Positions 50,530 to 59,583 are shown, counted from the stretch's first letter. The stretch: 64,000 nt of DNA from Arthrobacter nitroguajacolicus_D (GCF_031455195.1 NZ_JAVDSH010000007.1:62001-126000), one strand, 5' to 3'. Program-made: numbers and translations. The notes: generated from the letters alone by a model not told the origin.

Positions 50530-52811
50530 TTGCCCCCGCCCCCAGCTCAGAGAAAAACGAAGTAGTCACCAAAGTCGTCAAAGACCTCAGGCTGGAAGAC
50601 AAAACAGCCCTCCTGTCCGGCCGTGACTTCTGGTCCACAGCTGAGGTAAACGGCGTGCCCTCAATGGTCCTCACCGACGGACCCCACGGCGTCCGGCGCC
50701 AGGCCGGTGAAGCTGACAACCTGGGAATCCATGGAAGTTTGCCCGCCACGTGCTTTCCTCCCGGGACGGCGCTCGGATCAAGCTGGGACCAAGAGCTTGC
50801 AGAGGAGGTCGGGCAGGCGCTGGGCCGTGAAGCCCGCCACTTGGGTGTGAATGTCCTCCTCGGACCTGCGGTTAACATCAAGCGATCTCCGCTCTGCGGG
50901 CGGAACTTCGAGTATTTCTCCGAAGACCCGCTGATCAGCGGCGTGCTGGGTGCTGCCTGGGTTCGCGGCGTCCAAAGCCAGGGCGTCGGAACGTCCGTCA
51001 AGCACTTTGCTGCCAATAACCAGGAGACCGACCGTATGCGGATCAGCTCCGACGTGGACGAACGGACGCTGCGTGAAATCTACTTTCCCGCGTTCGAACG
51101 GGTGGTCCAGGAGAGCAAGCCGACCGCCGTGATGTGCTCTTACAACCGAATCAACGGCACCTACGCCTCGGAAAACACATGGCTCCTCACCGATGTCCTC
51201 CGGAAAGAATGGGGCTTCACCGGGGCCGTCCTATCCGACTGGGGTGCCGTGAGCAACCGGGTCGCGGCCCTGAAGGCAGGTCTTGATCTGGAGATGCCCG
51301 GCTCCGACGGCACCACCACTGCCGAAATCATCAGCGCGGTCAAAGATGGCAGCCTCGACACCTCATTCGTTGACGCCAGCGCCATCAGGGTCGCGGCGCT
51401 GCAGCAATTGACAGCATTCGAAGGCGGCGACACCTCAGCCTTCGATGTCGATGCCCACCACGCCCTGGCCCGGCGGGCGGCCGGGGGATCGATCGTCCTC
51501 CTGCGCAACGAAAATGGCACGCTTCCGCTCCAGCCCGGCACCCGTGTGGCCGTCCTCGGTGAGTTCGCCGAAAAACCGCGCTATCAGGGCGGAGGAAGCT
51601 CCCACATCAACCCCACACGCATCGATATTCCCCTCGAGGAGCTGCGCAAAAATTTGGGCGAGGACCACGTACATTACGCACCCGGCTACGGCGTCACCGG
51701 TACGGAAGCCTCCTCTCTCCTGCTGGAAGAAGCCACGGATTTGGCCCGCCGAGCCGACGTCAGCATCGTCTTCGTCGGCCTGGACGAGAAGGAAGAATCC
51801 GAAGGATTCGACCGCACCAACCTCGACCTTCCCGCCGACCACGTAGCCCTCATAGAGGCCGTCGCAGCCGTCAGTAACCGCACCGTTGTTGTCCTGTCCA
51901 ACGGTGGAGTGGTCACACTGGAACCTTGGCACGATGACGTTGACGCCATTCTTGAGGGCTGGGCTCTAGGCCAGGCCGGCGGTGGAGCACTCGCCGACGT
52001 GCTCACTGGGCGCACTAATCCATCCGGCCGGCTCGCCGAAACCATCCCATTCCGGCTCAACGACACCGCCTCCTTCATCAACTTCCCCGGCGAGGCAGGC
52101 CACGTGCGCTACGGTGAAGGCGCCCTGGTCGGTTACCGGTACCACGAGACAGTCGACGTCCCAGCCCGGTATCCCTTTGGGCATGGCCTCAGCTACACCA
52201 CTTTTACTTACTCTGACCTCAGCGTGGACGTGCCCGGCACTGACCATGCCACAGTCCACCTCACTGTAACGAATGCTGGTGACCGTGCAGGCGCGGACGT
52301 CGTCCAGATCTATGTGGCAGCACCCAAGGGGCCGGTCCGGAAACCCCTTCGCGAACTGCGTGCCTTCCAAAAGGTCACGCTGGAACCGGGCGAGTCGCGG
52401 ACGCTCGCCTTCGAACTGGACCGCCGCGCCTTCGCCCACTACGACATCACAGACAGCCGCTGGGCCGTCACCCCGGGCGAGTACTCGATAGAACTGGGAC
52501 GCAGCTCCCACGACATCGCAGCCCGCAGCGCAATTAGCCTTGAAGGAGACGCGGGCCGAACCGCCCCTCTGAGCCTCACCTCAACTGTCGAGGAATGGTT
52601 CACCCACCCGGTGGCCGGTCCCCTGCTTATCGAGGGCATGACTGCTTCGATGACGGAAGAGCAGCGCGAGGCTGCCGAGGCCATGCAGGACGGGCTGAAG
52701 ATGGTGTACTCCATGCCCATGGACCAGTTCGCCAAGTTCCCCGGCGTCACCATCCCCCAGGAAGCCTTGGAACAGCTGATCCACGCTACCAGGGAGGCTC
52801 CGGTCGGATGA
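50526..52811 (+). CDS. GH3 beta-glucosidase with C-terminal helical tail
   Basis: 761 residues from ATG 50526; the open frame extends upstream inside the rhamnosidase gene. LTDGPHGVRRQ, KHFAANNQETDRMR and MCSYNRINGTYASENTWLL mark GH3; the nucleophile is Asp238 in AVLSDWGAVS. The second domain and a fibronectin-III-like domain (VHLTVTNAGDRAGADVVQIY) follow. Residues about 680-761 form an extra tail (STVEEWFTHPVAGPLLIEGM, YSMPMDQFAKFPGVTIPQEA). It would remove the glucose left after rhamnose cleavage, as in rutinosides or similar. The stop overlaps the next start. Confidence 0.93.
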   Translation: MIAPAPSSEKNEVVTKVVKDLRLEDKTALLSGRDFWSTAEVNGVPSMVLTDGPHGVRRQAGEADNLGIHGSLPATCFPPGTALGSSWDQELAEEVGQALGREARHLGVNVLLGPAVNIKRSPLCGRNFEYFSEDPLISGVLGAAWVRGVQSQGVGTSVKHFAANNQETDRMRISSDVDERTLREIYFPAFERVVQESKPTAVMCSYNRINGTYASENTWLLTDVLRKEWGFTGAVLSDWGAVSNRVAALKAGLDLEMPGSDGTTTAEIISAVKDGSLDTSFVDASAIRVAALQQLTAFEGGDTSAFDVDAHHALARRAAGGSIVLLRNENGTLPLQPGTRVAVLGEFAEKPRYQGGGSSHINPTRIDIPLEELRKNLGEDHVHYAPGYGVTGTEASSLLLEEATDLARRADVSIVFVGLDEKEESEGFDRTNLDLPADHVALIEAVAAVSNRTVVVLSNGGVVTLEPWHDDVDAILEGWALGQAGGGALADVLTGRTNPSGRLAETIPFRLNDTASFINFPGEAGHVRYGEGALVGYRYHETVDVPARYPFGHGLSYTTFTYSDLSVDVPGTDHATVHLTVTNAGDRAGADVVQIYVAAPKGPVRKPLRELRAFQKVTLEPGESRTLAFELDRRAFAHYDITDSRWAVTPGEYSIELGRSSHDIAARSAISLEGDAGRTAPLSLTSTVEEWFTHPVAGPLLIEGMTASMTEEQREAAEAMQDGLKMVYSMPMDQFAKFPGVTIPQEALEQLIHATREAPVG

Positions 52812-54256
52812 GGCAGGGAGTGAAAAAGAAGATTTTCCTTACCGGTGCCACCGGGAATTGGGGACAGTACATCCTGCGTGAATTCGCCCAGCGCGCAGAC
52901 CGCTTTGACGTCACCGCCCTGGTCCTTCCCACCGCCAAAGATACGGCAATCATCCGCAATTTTGAGGGGATGGAGAACCTCAGAGTTGTCTATGGCGACG
53001 TCACGGACTACCCCACCGTGTTGTCCTGCGTCACCGGTGCCGACTACGTCCTGCACACCGGCGCCGTCGTCTCGCCGTTTGCTGACGACCACCCGGAGCT
53101 GGCACATAAAGTAAACGTCGGCGGCGCCAGGAACGTTATCAAAGCAGTTAAAAGCCAGCCGGATCCAGACAAGGTCCGGCTGGTCACCATCGGCACCGTC
53201 GCCCAAAGCGGTGACCGGAACCCGCCCAACCACTGGGGACGCGTCGGTGACCCTCTTCGTGTATCCCACTACGACGAATACGGTCAAAGCAAGGTCATCG
53301 CGGAGCGGGAACTTATCGACTCCGGACTCAAAAACTTCGTTTCTCTGCGCCAGACCGGCATCTTCCACCCAGGCATCCTGGAAATCCGGGACCCCATCAT
53401 GACCCACACTCCCTTGGCCGGGGTCTTGGAATGGGTCTCTGTTGAGGATGCATCGCGCCTGCTCGCCAACATCTGCGAAGACGGCGTCCCGCAAGAGTTT
53501 TGGGGAGGCATTTACAACATTGGAGGCGGCGAATCATGGCGCCTGACCAACTGGGACCTCCAGACCAGCATGACCGCCGCCATGGGCGTCAAAGACGCCC
53601 GTAAATGGTACGACCGGAACTGGTTCGCGACCGGGAACTTCCACGGGTTCTGGTACACCGACTCTGACGTGCTGGAATCCCTCGTCCCCTTCCGTAAAGA
53701 CACATTCCAGGAAGCACTGCACAGGGCCGTGGCAGCGGCACCGGCCGGGGTCCGGCTCGCCGGAAAGATCCCTGCGCCGCTGATCAAGCACCTCGTGATG
53801 AAACCGCTCACCAAAAAACCGCGCGGCACGATGGCCTGGATCGAAGCCAACGACACCGCCAAGATCGATGCCTACTTCGGCTCCAGACAGGAATGGGAAA
53901 ACATCGGAGACTGGTCCACCTTCTGGCCGCCCCGGCCCGACAAAGAACCACAGTTCCTGGACCACGGCTACGACGAAAACAAGGACCCGACCGACTGGAC
54001 ACTCGCGGACATGAAGGAAGCAGCGGAATTCCGTGGCGGCACACTAACCTCCACTTTCAAGACCACAGGCGACATCTCAAAGCCCCTGCCTTGGGAATGT
54101 GCAGCAGGGCATTCCTTCCACGGTAGCCCCCGGCTCATCCTCACAGCCGGCCACTGGTGCCCTGAATGCGTCAAAAACCCCGCCGACTACCCGAATCAGG
54201 CAGCGGCAAACAGGTTCCTAGCTCAACTCGAGCCCAAGGTTCCAGCAAACGCCTAA
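52808..54256 (+). CDS. NAD-dependent epimerase/dehydratase-like (extended SDR) protein with C-terminal zinc-finger-like domain
   Basis: 482 residues. The extended-SDR module spans about residues 8-320: LTGATGNWGQYILREFA (GxxGxxG), YGDVTDY, VLHTGAVVSPFADDHPE, and the active-site Tyr-x3-Lys in YDEYGQSKVIAERE. A mid-protein linker (IEANDTAKIDAYFGSRQEW, IGDWSTFWPPRPDKEPQF) leads to a C-terminal segment with CAAGHSFHGSPRL then GHWCPECVKNP, a C-H-C-C pattern like a treble-clef zinc finger. The start ATG overlaps the GH3 stop, and GGAGG lies upstream. Coupling to GH78/GH3 suggests oxidation or epimerisation of a released sugar or aglycone. The function is unknown. Confidence 0.78.
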   Translation: MRQGVKKKIFLTGATGNWGQYILREFAQRADRFDVTALVLPTAKDTAIIRNFEGMENLRVVYGDVTDYPTVLSCVTGADYVLHTGAVVSPFADDHPELAHKVNVGGARNVIKAVKSQPDPDKVRLVTIGTVAQSGDRNPPNHWGRVGDPLRVSHYDEYGQSKVIAERELIDSGLKNFVSLRQTGIFHPGILEIRDPIMTHTPLAGVLEWVSVEDASRLLANICEDGVPQEFWGGIYNIGGGESWRLTNWDLQTSMTAAMGVKDARKWYDRNWFATGNFHGFWYTDSDVLESLVPFRKDTFQEALHRAVAAAPAGVRLAGKIPAPLIKHLVMKPLTKKPRGTMAWIEANDTAKIDAYFGSRQEWENIGDWSTFWPPRPDKEPQFLDHGYDENKDPTDWTLADMKEAAEFRGGTLTSTFKTTGDISKPLPWECAAGHSFHGSPRLILTAGHWCPECVKNPADYPNQAAANRFLAQLEPKVPANA

Positions 54257-54265
54257 ACCACTATT

Positions 54266-54312
54266 TTGGGGTGCCCGCAACCCGGCCCTAGGGCAAAAGG
54301 CGGGCACCCCAA
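54266..54312 (+). terminator. Hairpin terminator of the MFS-GH78-GH3 operon
   Basis: A perfect 13-bp stem (TTGGGGTGCCCGC / GCGGGCACCCCAA) with a 21-nt loop lies nine bases after the stop at 54256. Confidence 0.8.
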
Positions 54313-54747
54313 ACAGTCTTTCCTACTACCCGTGAGCTAGGGCATGCCCGAATCTGCGCTACCGGCAAGCGTGCATATTCGATTTCGGACAAACTCGTGC
54401 TTTCTGAGTCGCGTGTAGTCCAACTAGGCACAGCGCAACCTGACACATTCGGCCACGCCGAAGGGTTGCCGAGCATCGTGGCTGAATTGTCGGTGCGGTT
54501 GGTACTTTGCATCCATCAGCAACATCCGACCAAGGTGAATGGGAATGCCAGGTACCAAAAGGACGGCCCAAGGGACGACGCCACACCCACCACCAGGCCA
54601 ACGATGAAGGCGAAGCTGCCTGCTCCCGGCAGTCCCCGAGGTAAGCGGACCCGGTAGTTCCGACAGCACAGCTGATGTTTGCCCAGATCAGCTTTGAAGA
54701 CGTGTCTTCAATGAGTCGTTTTCGCACTCGTTCCTGGCCGCGAGATC
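54313..54747. other. Intergenic stretch with a possible membrane-protein remnant
   Basis: About 435 bp. On the minus strand, 54659 down to a stop at 54516 reads a strongly hydrophobic peptide (AGSFAFIVGLVVGVASSLGP, FWYLAFPFTLVGCC), like two transmembrane helices from the end of a permease such as an NCS1/cytosine-permease-like protein. No start or upstream part is visible in that frame. An 18-bp inverted repeat, TTGAAGAC-GT-GTCTTCAA, lies at 54694-54711. Nothing else was recognised. Confidence 0.4.
54694..54711. repeat. 18-bp inverted repeat
   Basis: Perfect 8-bp arms (TTGAAGAC / GTCTTCAA) around GT. It lies 36 bp downstream of the HPr stop. It could be an operator left from a lost gene or a short terminator stem; no T-run follows on the minus strand. 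Confidence 0.45.
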
Positions 54748-55026
54748 TCAGGCGTCGTGGTTGGTCTGGAGCAGCCGAACCAGGTGGTCCAAGGCCTGCT
54801 CCGAACCCGTAGTTGTACTGCGGAGGACGACGCGGTCGCCGTGCTCCAGTCCGAGGCTCATGAGGGAAAGGACGGAGCTGGCATCCATGGAATCGCCGGC
54901 TGGTTCTTCTTCGCGTCCAATAGTGATGTCCAGGTCTTCGTATGCGGCGGCCGCTTTCACGAAGACGGTGGCCGGGCGGGCGTGCAGCCCAGAGGTACTG
55001 GCGATGATGGCAGTTCGTTCAGGCAT
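54748..55026 (-). CDS. ptsH: HPr-family phosphocarrier protein
   Basis: 92 residues, the usual HPr size. The phosphorylatable His15 lies in STSGLHARPATVFVK, and the regulatory serine region reads MDASSVLSLMSLGLEHGD. HPr passes phosphate from enzyme I to the sugar-specific EIIA. It is the last gene of the beta-glucoside PTS operon. No enzyme I gene is in the window, so EI must be encoded elsewhere. It may be a system-dedicated HPr rather than the general one. Confidence 0.93.
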   Translation of the reverse strand: MPERTAIIASTSGLHARPATVFVKAAAAYEDLDITIGREEEPAGDSMDASSVLSLMSLGLEHGDRVVLRSTTTGSEQALDHLVRLLQTNHDA

Positions 55027-55060
55027 TATTGGCTTCCGTTCGCAGATAGTGGTGGGGTGG

Positions 55061-55906
55061 TCAGGGCACGCGGAGATCTTCGACCATCCGAGCGACGTGG
55101 AGGGTCAGGTAGGTTACTTCATCTTCGGTCAGGGGTTCGCCGAGTCGTAGTTCGAGGACTGTTTGGAGCTTGAGGGCATTAGCGAAGGCCTCAGGATAGG
55201 ACTCACGGATTGCCTTGCTCAGCGTGCTCGCACCGTCGTCCAACTGTCGGCTTGATTGAGCTCGGACAAAAAAGTAGCGCAGGTGGGTGATGAAACGGGC
55301 TGCATTGACTGTGTCACGGTCAAAGGGGCGGTCGTATGCTTTTTCCAGGACCTCGAAAAGCTGTGTGAACACTCCTGTCATTTGATAGGTAAGAGACAGG
55401 TCTCCGGTAGCGAACCCAGCATTAACCAGGTGTAGTGCGATAGGCACGGCTTCAGCCTCAGGCAGTGTCTGCTCAATGCGGGAATTCACGAAATCTAGGA
55501 CGTAGAGAGCTATCCGCAGCTCATCGGGGTAGAGATGGGCCACCTCAGCGCGCAGAGGGTATTCAAGGTCAATGCCCTGACGCATGCGTTTGATGGCGAA
55601 ACTCAGGTGGTCGGCAAGAGCCACTACGATGGTCGAGCTGACAGGGCTGGGCAGATCTCTCCTGGCTAGCTGCAGCGCTTCATCGGCGAGAAGGAGGTGC
55701 TCGGGGGGAATGGCTGCGACCAAGGCTCCGAAATTATCAGCGTCCCGTCCATCCTGCGGTACGAATACTCGGACGATTTTGGTCTGATCCACAGCGCTGC
55801 CGGGTTTGGCTTGGTACCCCAGGCCTCGCCCTGTGACAATGACCTCTTCATGGTTAGTGCCGCGCGCGAGGACAACGTTGTTATTGAAGACACGCAAGAT
55901 TTCCAC
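55061..55906 (-). CDS. bglG: BglG/LicT-family RNA-binding transcriptional antiterminator
   Basis: 281 residues from GTG 55906, with AAAGGAGG six bases upstream; the frame opens further but family N-termini begin here (EILRVFNNNVVLA). The CAT RNA-binding domain covers about residues 1-55. Two PRD domains follow, with histidines in LADHLSFAIKRM, IALHLVNAGF, FITHLRYFFVRA and YLTLHVARM that are phosphorylated by the PTS. The protein should bind the RAT site at 59421-59450 and allow read-through into bglF when beta-glucoside is present. Confidence 0.93.
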   Translation of the reverse strand: MEILRVFNNNVVLARGTNHEEVIVTGRGLGYQAKPGSAVDQTKIVRVFVPQDGRDADNFGALVAAIPPEHLLLADEALQLARRDLPSPVSSTIVVALADHLSFAIKRMRQGIDLEYPLRAEVAHLYPDELRIALYVLDFVNSRIEQTLPEAEAVPIALHLVNAGFATGDLSLTYQMTGVFTQLFEVLEKAYDRPFDRDTVNAARFITHLRYFFVRAQSSRQLDDGASTLSKAIRESYPEAFANALKLQTVLELRLGEPLTEDEVTYLTLHVARMVEDLRVP

Positions 55907-56001
55907 ATCCGCCTCCTTTCGTCGTCGACGAAACGGCCGCGGCAACAGAGAATTCCTCTCTTCTCCCGCACACCGGGCCTGCGTGCCGGCCGCTCTGGCT
56001 T

Positions 56002-57432
56002 TTAGCCATGAGGGGTTGAGCTAATCTTCAGGCTCGCGCCGTTGGTGGCGATGATTTCCTTGTACCAACCGAAGGACTTCTTTGGGTATCGCACGAGGGA
56101 ACCGGTCCCATCGTCGTTTCGGTCCACATAGATGAAGCCATAGCGCTTGCTCATCTGCGCAGTGGAGGCACTGACCAGGTCGATGCAGCCCCAGGCGGTG
56201 TAGCCCATCAGCTGGACGCCATCCTGTACAGCCTCCCGGGCCTGCACCAGATGATCGTTCAAATAGGCAATCCGGTAGTCATCATTGACGGTCTTAACGC
56301 CATCGGCTTCCACAAGCTCGTCCTTGGCACCCACACCGTTCTCAACGATGAACAGCGGCTTTTGCCAGCGTTCCCAGTAGTCATTGAGCACCACGCGCAG
56401 TCCCTGTGGGTCGATCTGCCAACCCCACTCCGAGGCCTGCAGGGTGGGGTTTGGCACACCGCCCATGAGGTTGCCCGGGCCCTTGACTTGCTTGGCGGGG
56501 TCTGCCGTCTCACAGATGCTCATGTAGTAGCTGAATGAGACGAAGTCCACCGTGTTTTTCAGGTCCTCACGGTCCTGGACGGTGATGTCCAAGTCGATGC
56601 CGTTGTCCCGGAAGTATCGCAACAGGTAGCCGGGGTATTCGCCGCGGCAGTGGATGTCACCGAAGGCATAGCTGTCATGGGCCGTATACATTGCGGCCAC
56701 GACGTCGGCGGGATCCGGGCTCAAGGGGTACGTGGGAAGTGCAAGGATCATGCAACCTACCTGCGCGTCCGGCATCAGTTCGTGGGCAAGCCGGGTGGCT
56801 CGGGCGGAGGCCACCAGCTCGTGGTGGATGGCCTGATACAGGTCCTGTTTCGTGAGTTGTTCCTTCGGCGCCGGAATGCCGCCGGACAGGAACGGCTCAT
56901 GAAGCACCGAGTTGATTTCATTGAACGTCAGCCAGTACTTCACCCGGCTGCCGAAGTACTCAAAGAGCGTGCGGCAGTAGCGCTCGTAGAATCCGATCAG
57001 GTCCCGGTTGGTCCAGCCGTTGTACTTCCGCGCCAGGTGGAGAGGAGTCTCATAGTGGCTGATGGTTACCAGCGGCTCGATGCCATACTTGTCCAGCTCA
57101 TCAAGAATCCGCGAGTAGTAGGCAAGGCCTTCGGCATTGGGCGCTTCCTCGTCACCGTGGGGGAAGATCCGGCTCCAGGCGATGGAGAACCGGAAAACCT
57201 TGAAGCCCATGTCGGCGAAGAGGGCGATGTCCTCCTCGTAGCGGTGGTAGAAATCGATCGCTACCTGTTTGAGGTTCTCCGGCGTTGGTCCCTCAGTAGG
57301 GGTCTCCGTAATGCCCTTGGGCATCACGTCCTGGATCGATAGTCCTTTGCCGCCCTCGTTGTAGGCGCCTTCGATCTGGTTGGCGGCGGTAGCGCCGCCC
57401 CACAGAAATCCTTCGGGAAAGGTCATGCTCAC
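56002..57432 (-). CDS. bglA: GH1 6-phospho-beta-glucosidase
   Basis: 476 residues. The acid/base Glu172 lies in LTFNEINS and the nucleophile Glu364 in FIVENGVG. The C-terminal YPKKSFGWYKEII carries the Lys/Tyr pattern that binds the 6-phosphate, and MPKGITETPTEG is usual in BglA/AscB-type enzymes. It cleaves phosphorylated beta-glucosides delivered by the PTS in the cytoplasm. GTG 57432 has AAGGA upstream; ATG 57426 is possible. Confidence 0.92.
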   Translation of the reverse strand: MSMTFPEGFLWGGATAANQIEGAYNEGGKGLSIQDVMPKGITETPTEGPTPENLKQVAIDFYHRYEEDIALFADMGFKVFRFSIAWSRIFPHGDEEAPNAEGLAYYSRILDELDKYGIEPLVTISHYETPLHLARKYNGWTNRDLIGFYERYCRTLFEYFGSRVKYWLTFNEINSVLHEPFLSGGIPAPKEQLTKQDLYQAIHHELVASARATRLAHELMPDAQVGCMILALPTYPLSPDPADVVAAMYTAHDSYAFGDIHCRGEYPGYLLRYFRDNGIDLDITVQDREDLKNTVDFVSFSYYMSICETADPAKQVKGPGNLMGGVPNPTLQASEWGWQIDPQGLRVVLNDYWERWQKPLFIVENGVGAKDELVEADGVKTVNDDYRIAYLNDHLVQAREAVQDGVQLMGYTAWGCIDLVSASTAQMSKRYGFIYVDRNDDGTGSLVRYPKKSFGWYKEIIATNGASLKISSTPHG

Positions 57433-57478
57433 AGTTTGTTCCTTGTTCAGTCGGGCTGGATGGGGGATCGGGCGGGGC

Positions 57479-59359
57479 TTAGAACTGGACGGAAATCACG
57501 GCGTCACCGTTGGCAAGGGTCCCTTCGGTCACGGGGTTCACGCTGGCCAGCTGGGCCGTGTTGGTGACCATCACCAAGGTCGTGATGTCGTAGCCGGCCT
57601 CGGCAACGGTCTCCAAGTCGACGACAGCGAGCAGATCGCCAACCTGGACCCGCTGGCCGCGCGCCGCTTTGGCTTCAAACCCGCGGCCTTGCATCTGGAC
57701 GGTGTCTATGCCGATGTGGACAAGGACCTCGACGCCGTTGTCGGACTTGATGCCAAAGGCGTGGCCGGTTTTCATGGCGGCCTTGATCGTGCCTGTGATT
57801 GGTGAGTAGATCCGACCATCCACGGGGATGATACCCAGGCCCTTGCCCATGGCACCAGAGGCAAACACCTTGTCTTGAACGTCCTTCAGTGCCACGACCC
57901 GGCCGGTGACGGGAGCCAGCACCTGGACGGTGCCAGTCATCGTCGGCGCGGAAACAAGGTCAGTCTCGGGTACAGAGTCGCCGGCATCCGGCGCTGCCAC
58001 CGACTCAACCTCACGCGGGCCGAAGAAGAAGGTCAGACCGAACCCGATCGCGACGGCGGCACCTGTTCCTACCAGCAGGAGGAAGACGTTGCCCACGGTA
58101 GTAAATGCCGGCAGTCCCAGCAATGAGGGGAACACGAAGGAGGTTGCACCGCTGCCACCGGCCGCTACAACCGCACCGCCCACGACTCCCCCGGCGATGC
58201 CGAAGTAGAACGGCCTTTTCAGGGGAAGATTGACGCCGTAGATGCCAGGTTCAGTGATGCCTGCAAGGAAACCAGATAGTGCAGCGGGACCTGCCACAGC
58301 ACGGCGGGCCTTGTTACGGGTCCGGAAGGCCACGGCGAGGGTGGCAGCGGCTTGGGCGAGTACGGCCGGCAGCAGCGGCCCGAACAGGAGAGAGTGGCCC
58401 TCGGTGGCGATTTCGTTCAGCATTCCAGGAAGGAAGCCCCAGTGCAGGCCGAAGAGGACGAAGACTTGCCAGAAGCCGCCCATAATGGCTCCGGCAAGCC
58501 AAGGCGCGACAGTGAAGGCCGTGCTGATGCCGGTTGAGAGACCCTGTGCCACGTAGGTGGTGATCGGGCCCACTGTGATAAGAACCAGCGGCACCATCAC
58601 CAGCAGGGTCAGCAGCGGCGTAGTGAAGTTCCGGATGGCTGATGGAAGTGCCCGGCTGAGGAAGCGTTCAAGGTAGCACTGGAGCCAGATCGCCACGATG
58701 ATGGGGATAACAGAACCGCTGTAGTTCATCATCACCACCGGAATGCCCGCGAAGTTGACGGGCCCTGGCTGTGCGGCCAGAGCGACGATGCTCGGATAAA
58801 CGAGTGCACCGGCTATGGCCATCGATGTGAATTGGTTGGCTTTGAATCTTCTTGCTGCCGTCACCGCCAGGAAGAGCGGAAGGAAGTAGAACAGTGCGTC
58901 CGCCGTGGCGGCCAGGATCACATTGGTCTGGGACGCGGGATCCAGTAACCCAATTTGGGTAGCCAGGCTCAAAAACGCCTTGAGCAGTCCAGCGGCCGCC
59001 AGCGGCCAGATGACAGGTGAAAAAATCGAGGAAATCAGGTCAATGAAGCGGCTCAAAAGATTGCCCTTCGATACCGGTTCGTCATCGACGCCAGCATCTT
59101 CGGTGAGCTTGGTCATTTTGCCGAGTTCAGCGTAGACGGTGGGAACGTTATCTCCGATGACTACCTGGTACTGGCCGCCAGCTTTCATCACGGTGATCAC
59201 ACCTGACAGTTTTTCGACAGCAGCAGTGTTTGCCTTTGCCTCGTCCCGCAGCTTGAGCCGGAGCCGGGTAGCGCAGTGAGCAACGCTGACGATGTTCTTC
59301 TCGCCGCCCACCCCCTGCAGAATCTCTCCGGCCAGGGACCGGTAGTCCACACTTGTCAT
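57479..59359 (-). CDS. bglF: Beta-glucoside PTS transporter, EIIBCA
   Basis: 626 residues from ATG 59359 (GAGAGG upstream); the open frame reaches 59575 through the leader and is not coding there. Domain order B-C-A: EIIB with the phospho-Cys29 in SVAHCATRLRLKLRDE, an EIIC membrane domain of about 8-10 helices (about residues 105-445), and EIIA with the phospho-His548 in VEVLVHIGIDT and the family start VDGRIYSPITGTI. It imports and phosphorylates beta-glucosides such as arbutin, salicin or cellobiose; exact specificity is unknown. First gene of the operon, controlled by antitermination. Confidence 0.93.
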   Translation of the reverse strand: MTSVDYRSLAGEILQGVGGEKNIVSVAHCATRLRLKLRDEAKANTAAVEKLSGVITVMKAGGQYQVVIGDNVPTVYAELGKMTKLTEDAGVDDEPVSKGNLLSRFIDLISSIFSPVIWPLAAAGLLKAFLSLATQIGLLDPASQTNVILAATADALFYFLPLFLAVTAARRFKANQFTSMAIAGALVYPSIVALAAQPGPVNFAGIPVVMMNYSGSVIPIIVAIWLQCYLERFLSRALPSAIRNFTTPLLTLLVMVPLVLITVGPITTYVAQGLSTGISTAFTVAPWLAGAIMGGFWQVFVLFGLHWGFLPGMLNEIATEGHSLLFGPLLPAVLAQAAATLAVAFRTRNKARRAVAGPAALSGFLAGITEPGIYGVNLPLKRPFYFGIAGGVVGGAVVAAGGSGATSFVFPSLLGLPAFTTVGNVFLLLVGTGAAVAIGFGLTFFFGPREVESVAAPDAGDSVPETDLVSAPTMTGTVQVLAPVTGRVVALKDVQDKVFASGAMGKGLGIIPVDGRIYSPITGTIKAAMKTGHAFGIKSDNGVEVLVHIGIDTVQMQGRGFEAKAARGQRVQVGDLLAVVDLETVAEAGYDITTLVMVTNTAQLASVNPVTEGTLANGDAVISVQF

Positions 59360-59386
59360 GTCAGACCTCTCATCAATTTTGGGCAC

Positions 59387-59430
59387 AAAAAAAGACCCAA
59401 GACGCACATAAGTGCTTCTCAGGTCTTGCC
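59387..59430 (-). terminator. Leader terminator overlapping the RAT site of bglF
   Basis: On the minus strand, GCAAGACCTGAGAAGC pairs with the later TTGGGTCTT, followed by a run of T (complement of 59387-59393). The stem shares its left arm with the end of the RAT site, so the two structures exclude each other. Confidence 0.8.
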
Positions 59431-59450
59431 TCGTAGCCGAGTAACAATCC
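59421..59450 (-). promoter_or_regulatory. RAT (ribonucleic antiterminator) site for BglG
   Basis: The minus strand begins GGATTGTTACTCGGC and continues TACGAGGCAAGACCT, matching the BglG/LicT RAT consensus (GGATTGTTAC then GGCAAGACC). It lies about 60 nt upstream of the bglF start and overlaps the leader terminator. Confidence 0.92.
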
Positions 59451-59583
59451 TCTCGGCAAAATTGCCGCTGAGACGGAAGCATACGTGTTGCCCCAGTCAC
59501 AAGCAACCCCCCGACGAGACTCACGAACAGTGCTCGCGAACGGAGGATCTGCTGCTCCTCCCGGTTTTCGTCCACCAGATCAC

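Noticed and set aside
56650..57342. 230-codon plus-strand frame inside bglA
   Set aside because: Antisense shadow of a GH1 gene with both catalytic glutamates.
59360..59575. Possible 72-residue extension of BglF
   Set aside because: This stretch holds the RAT site and leader terminator; EIIB starts at ATG 59359 behind a ribosome site.
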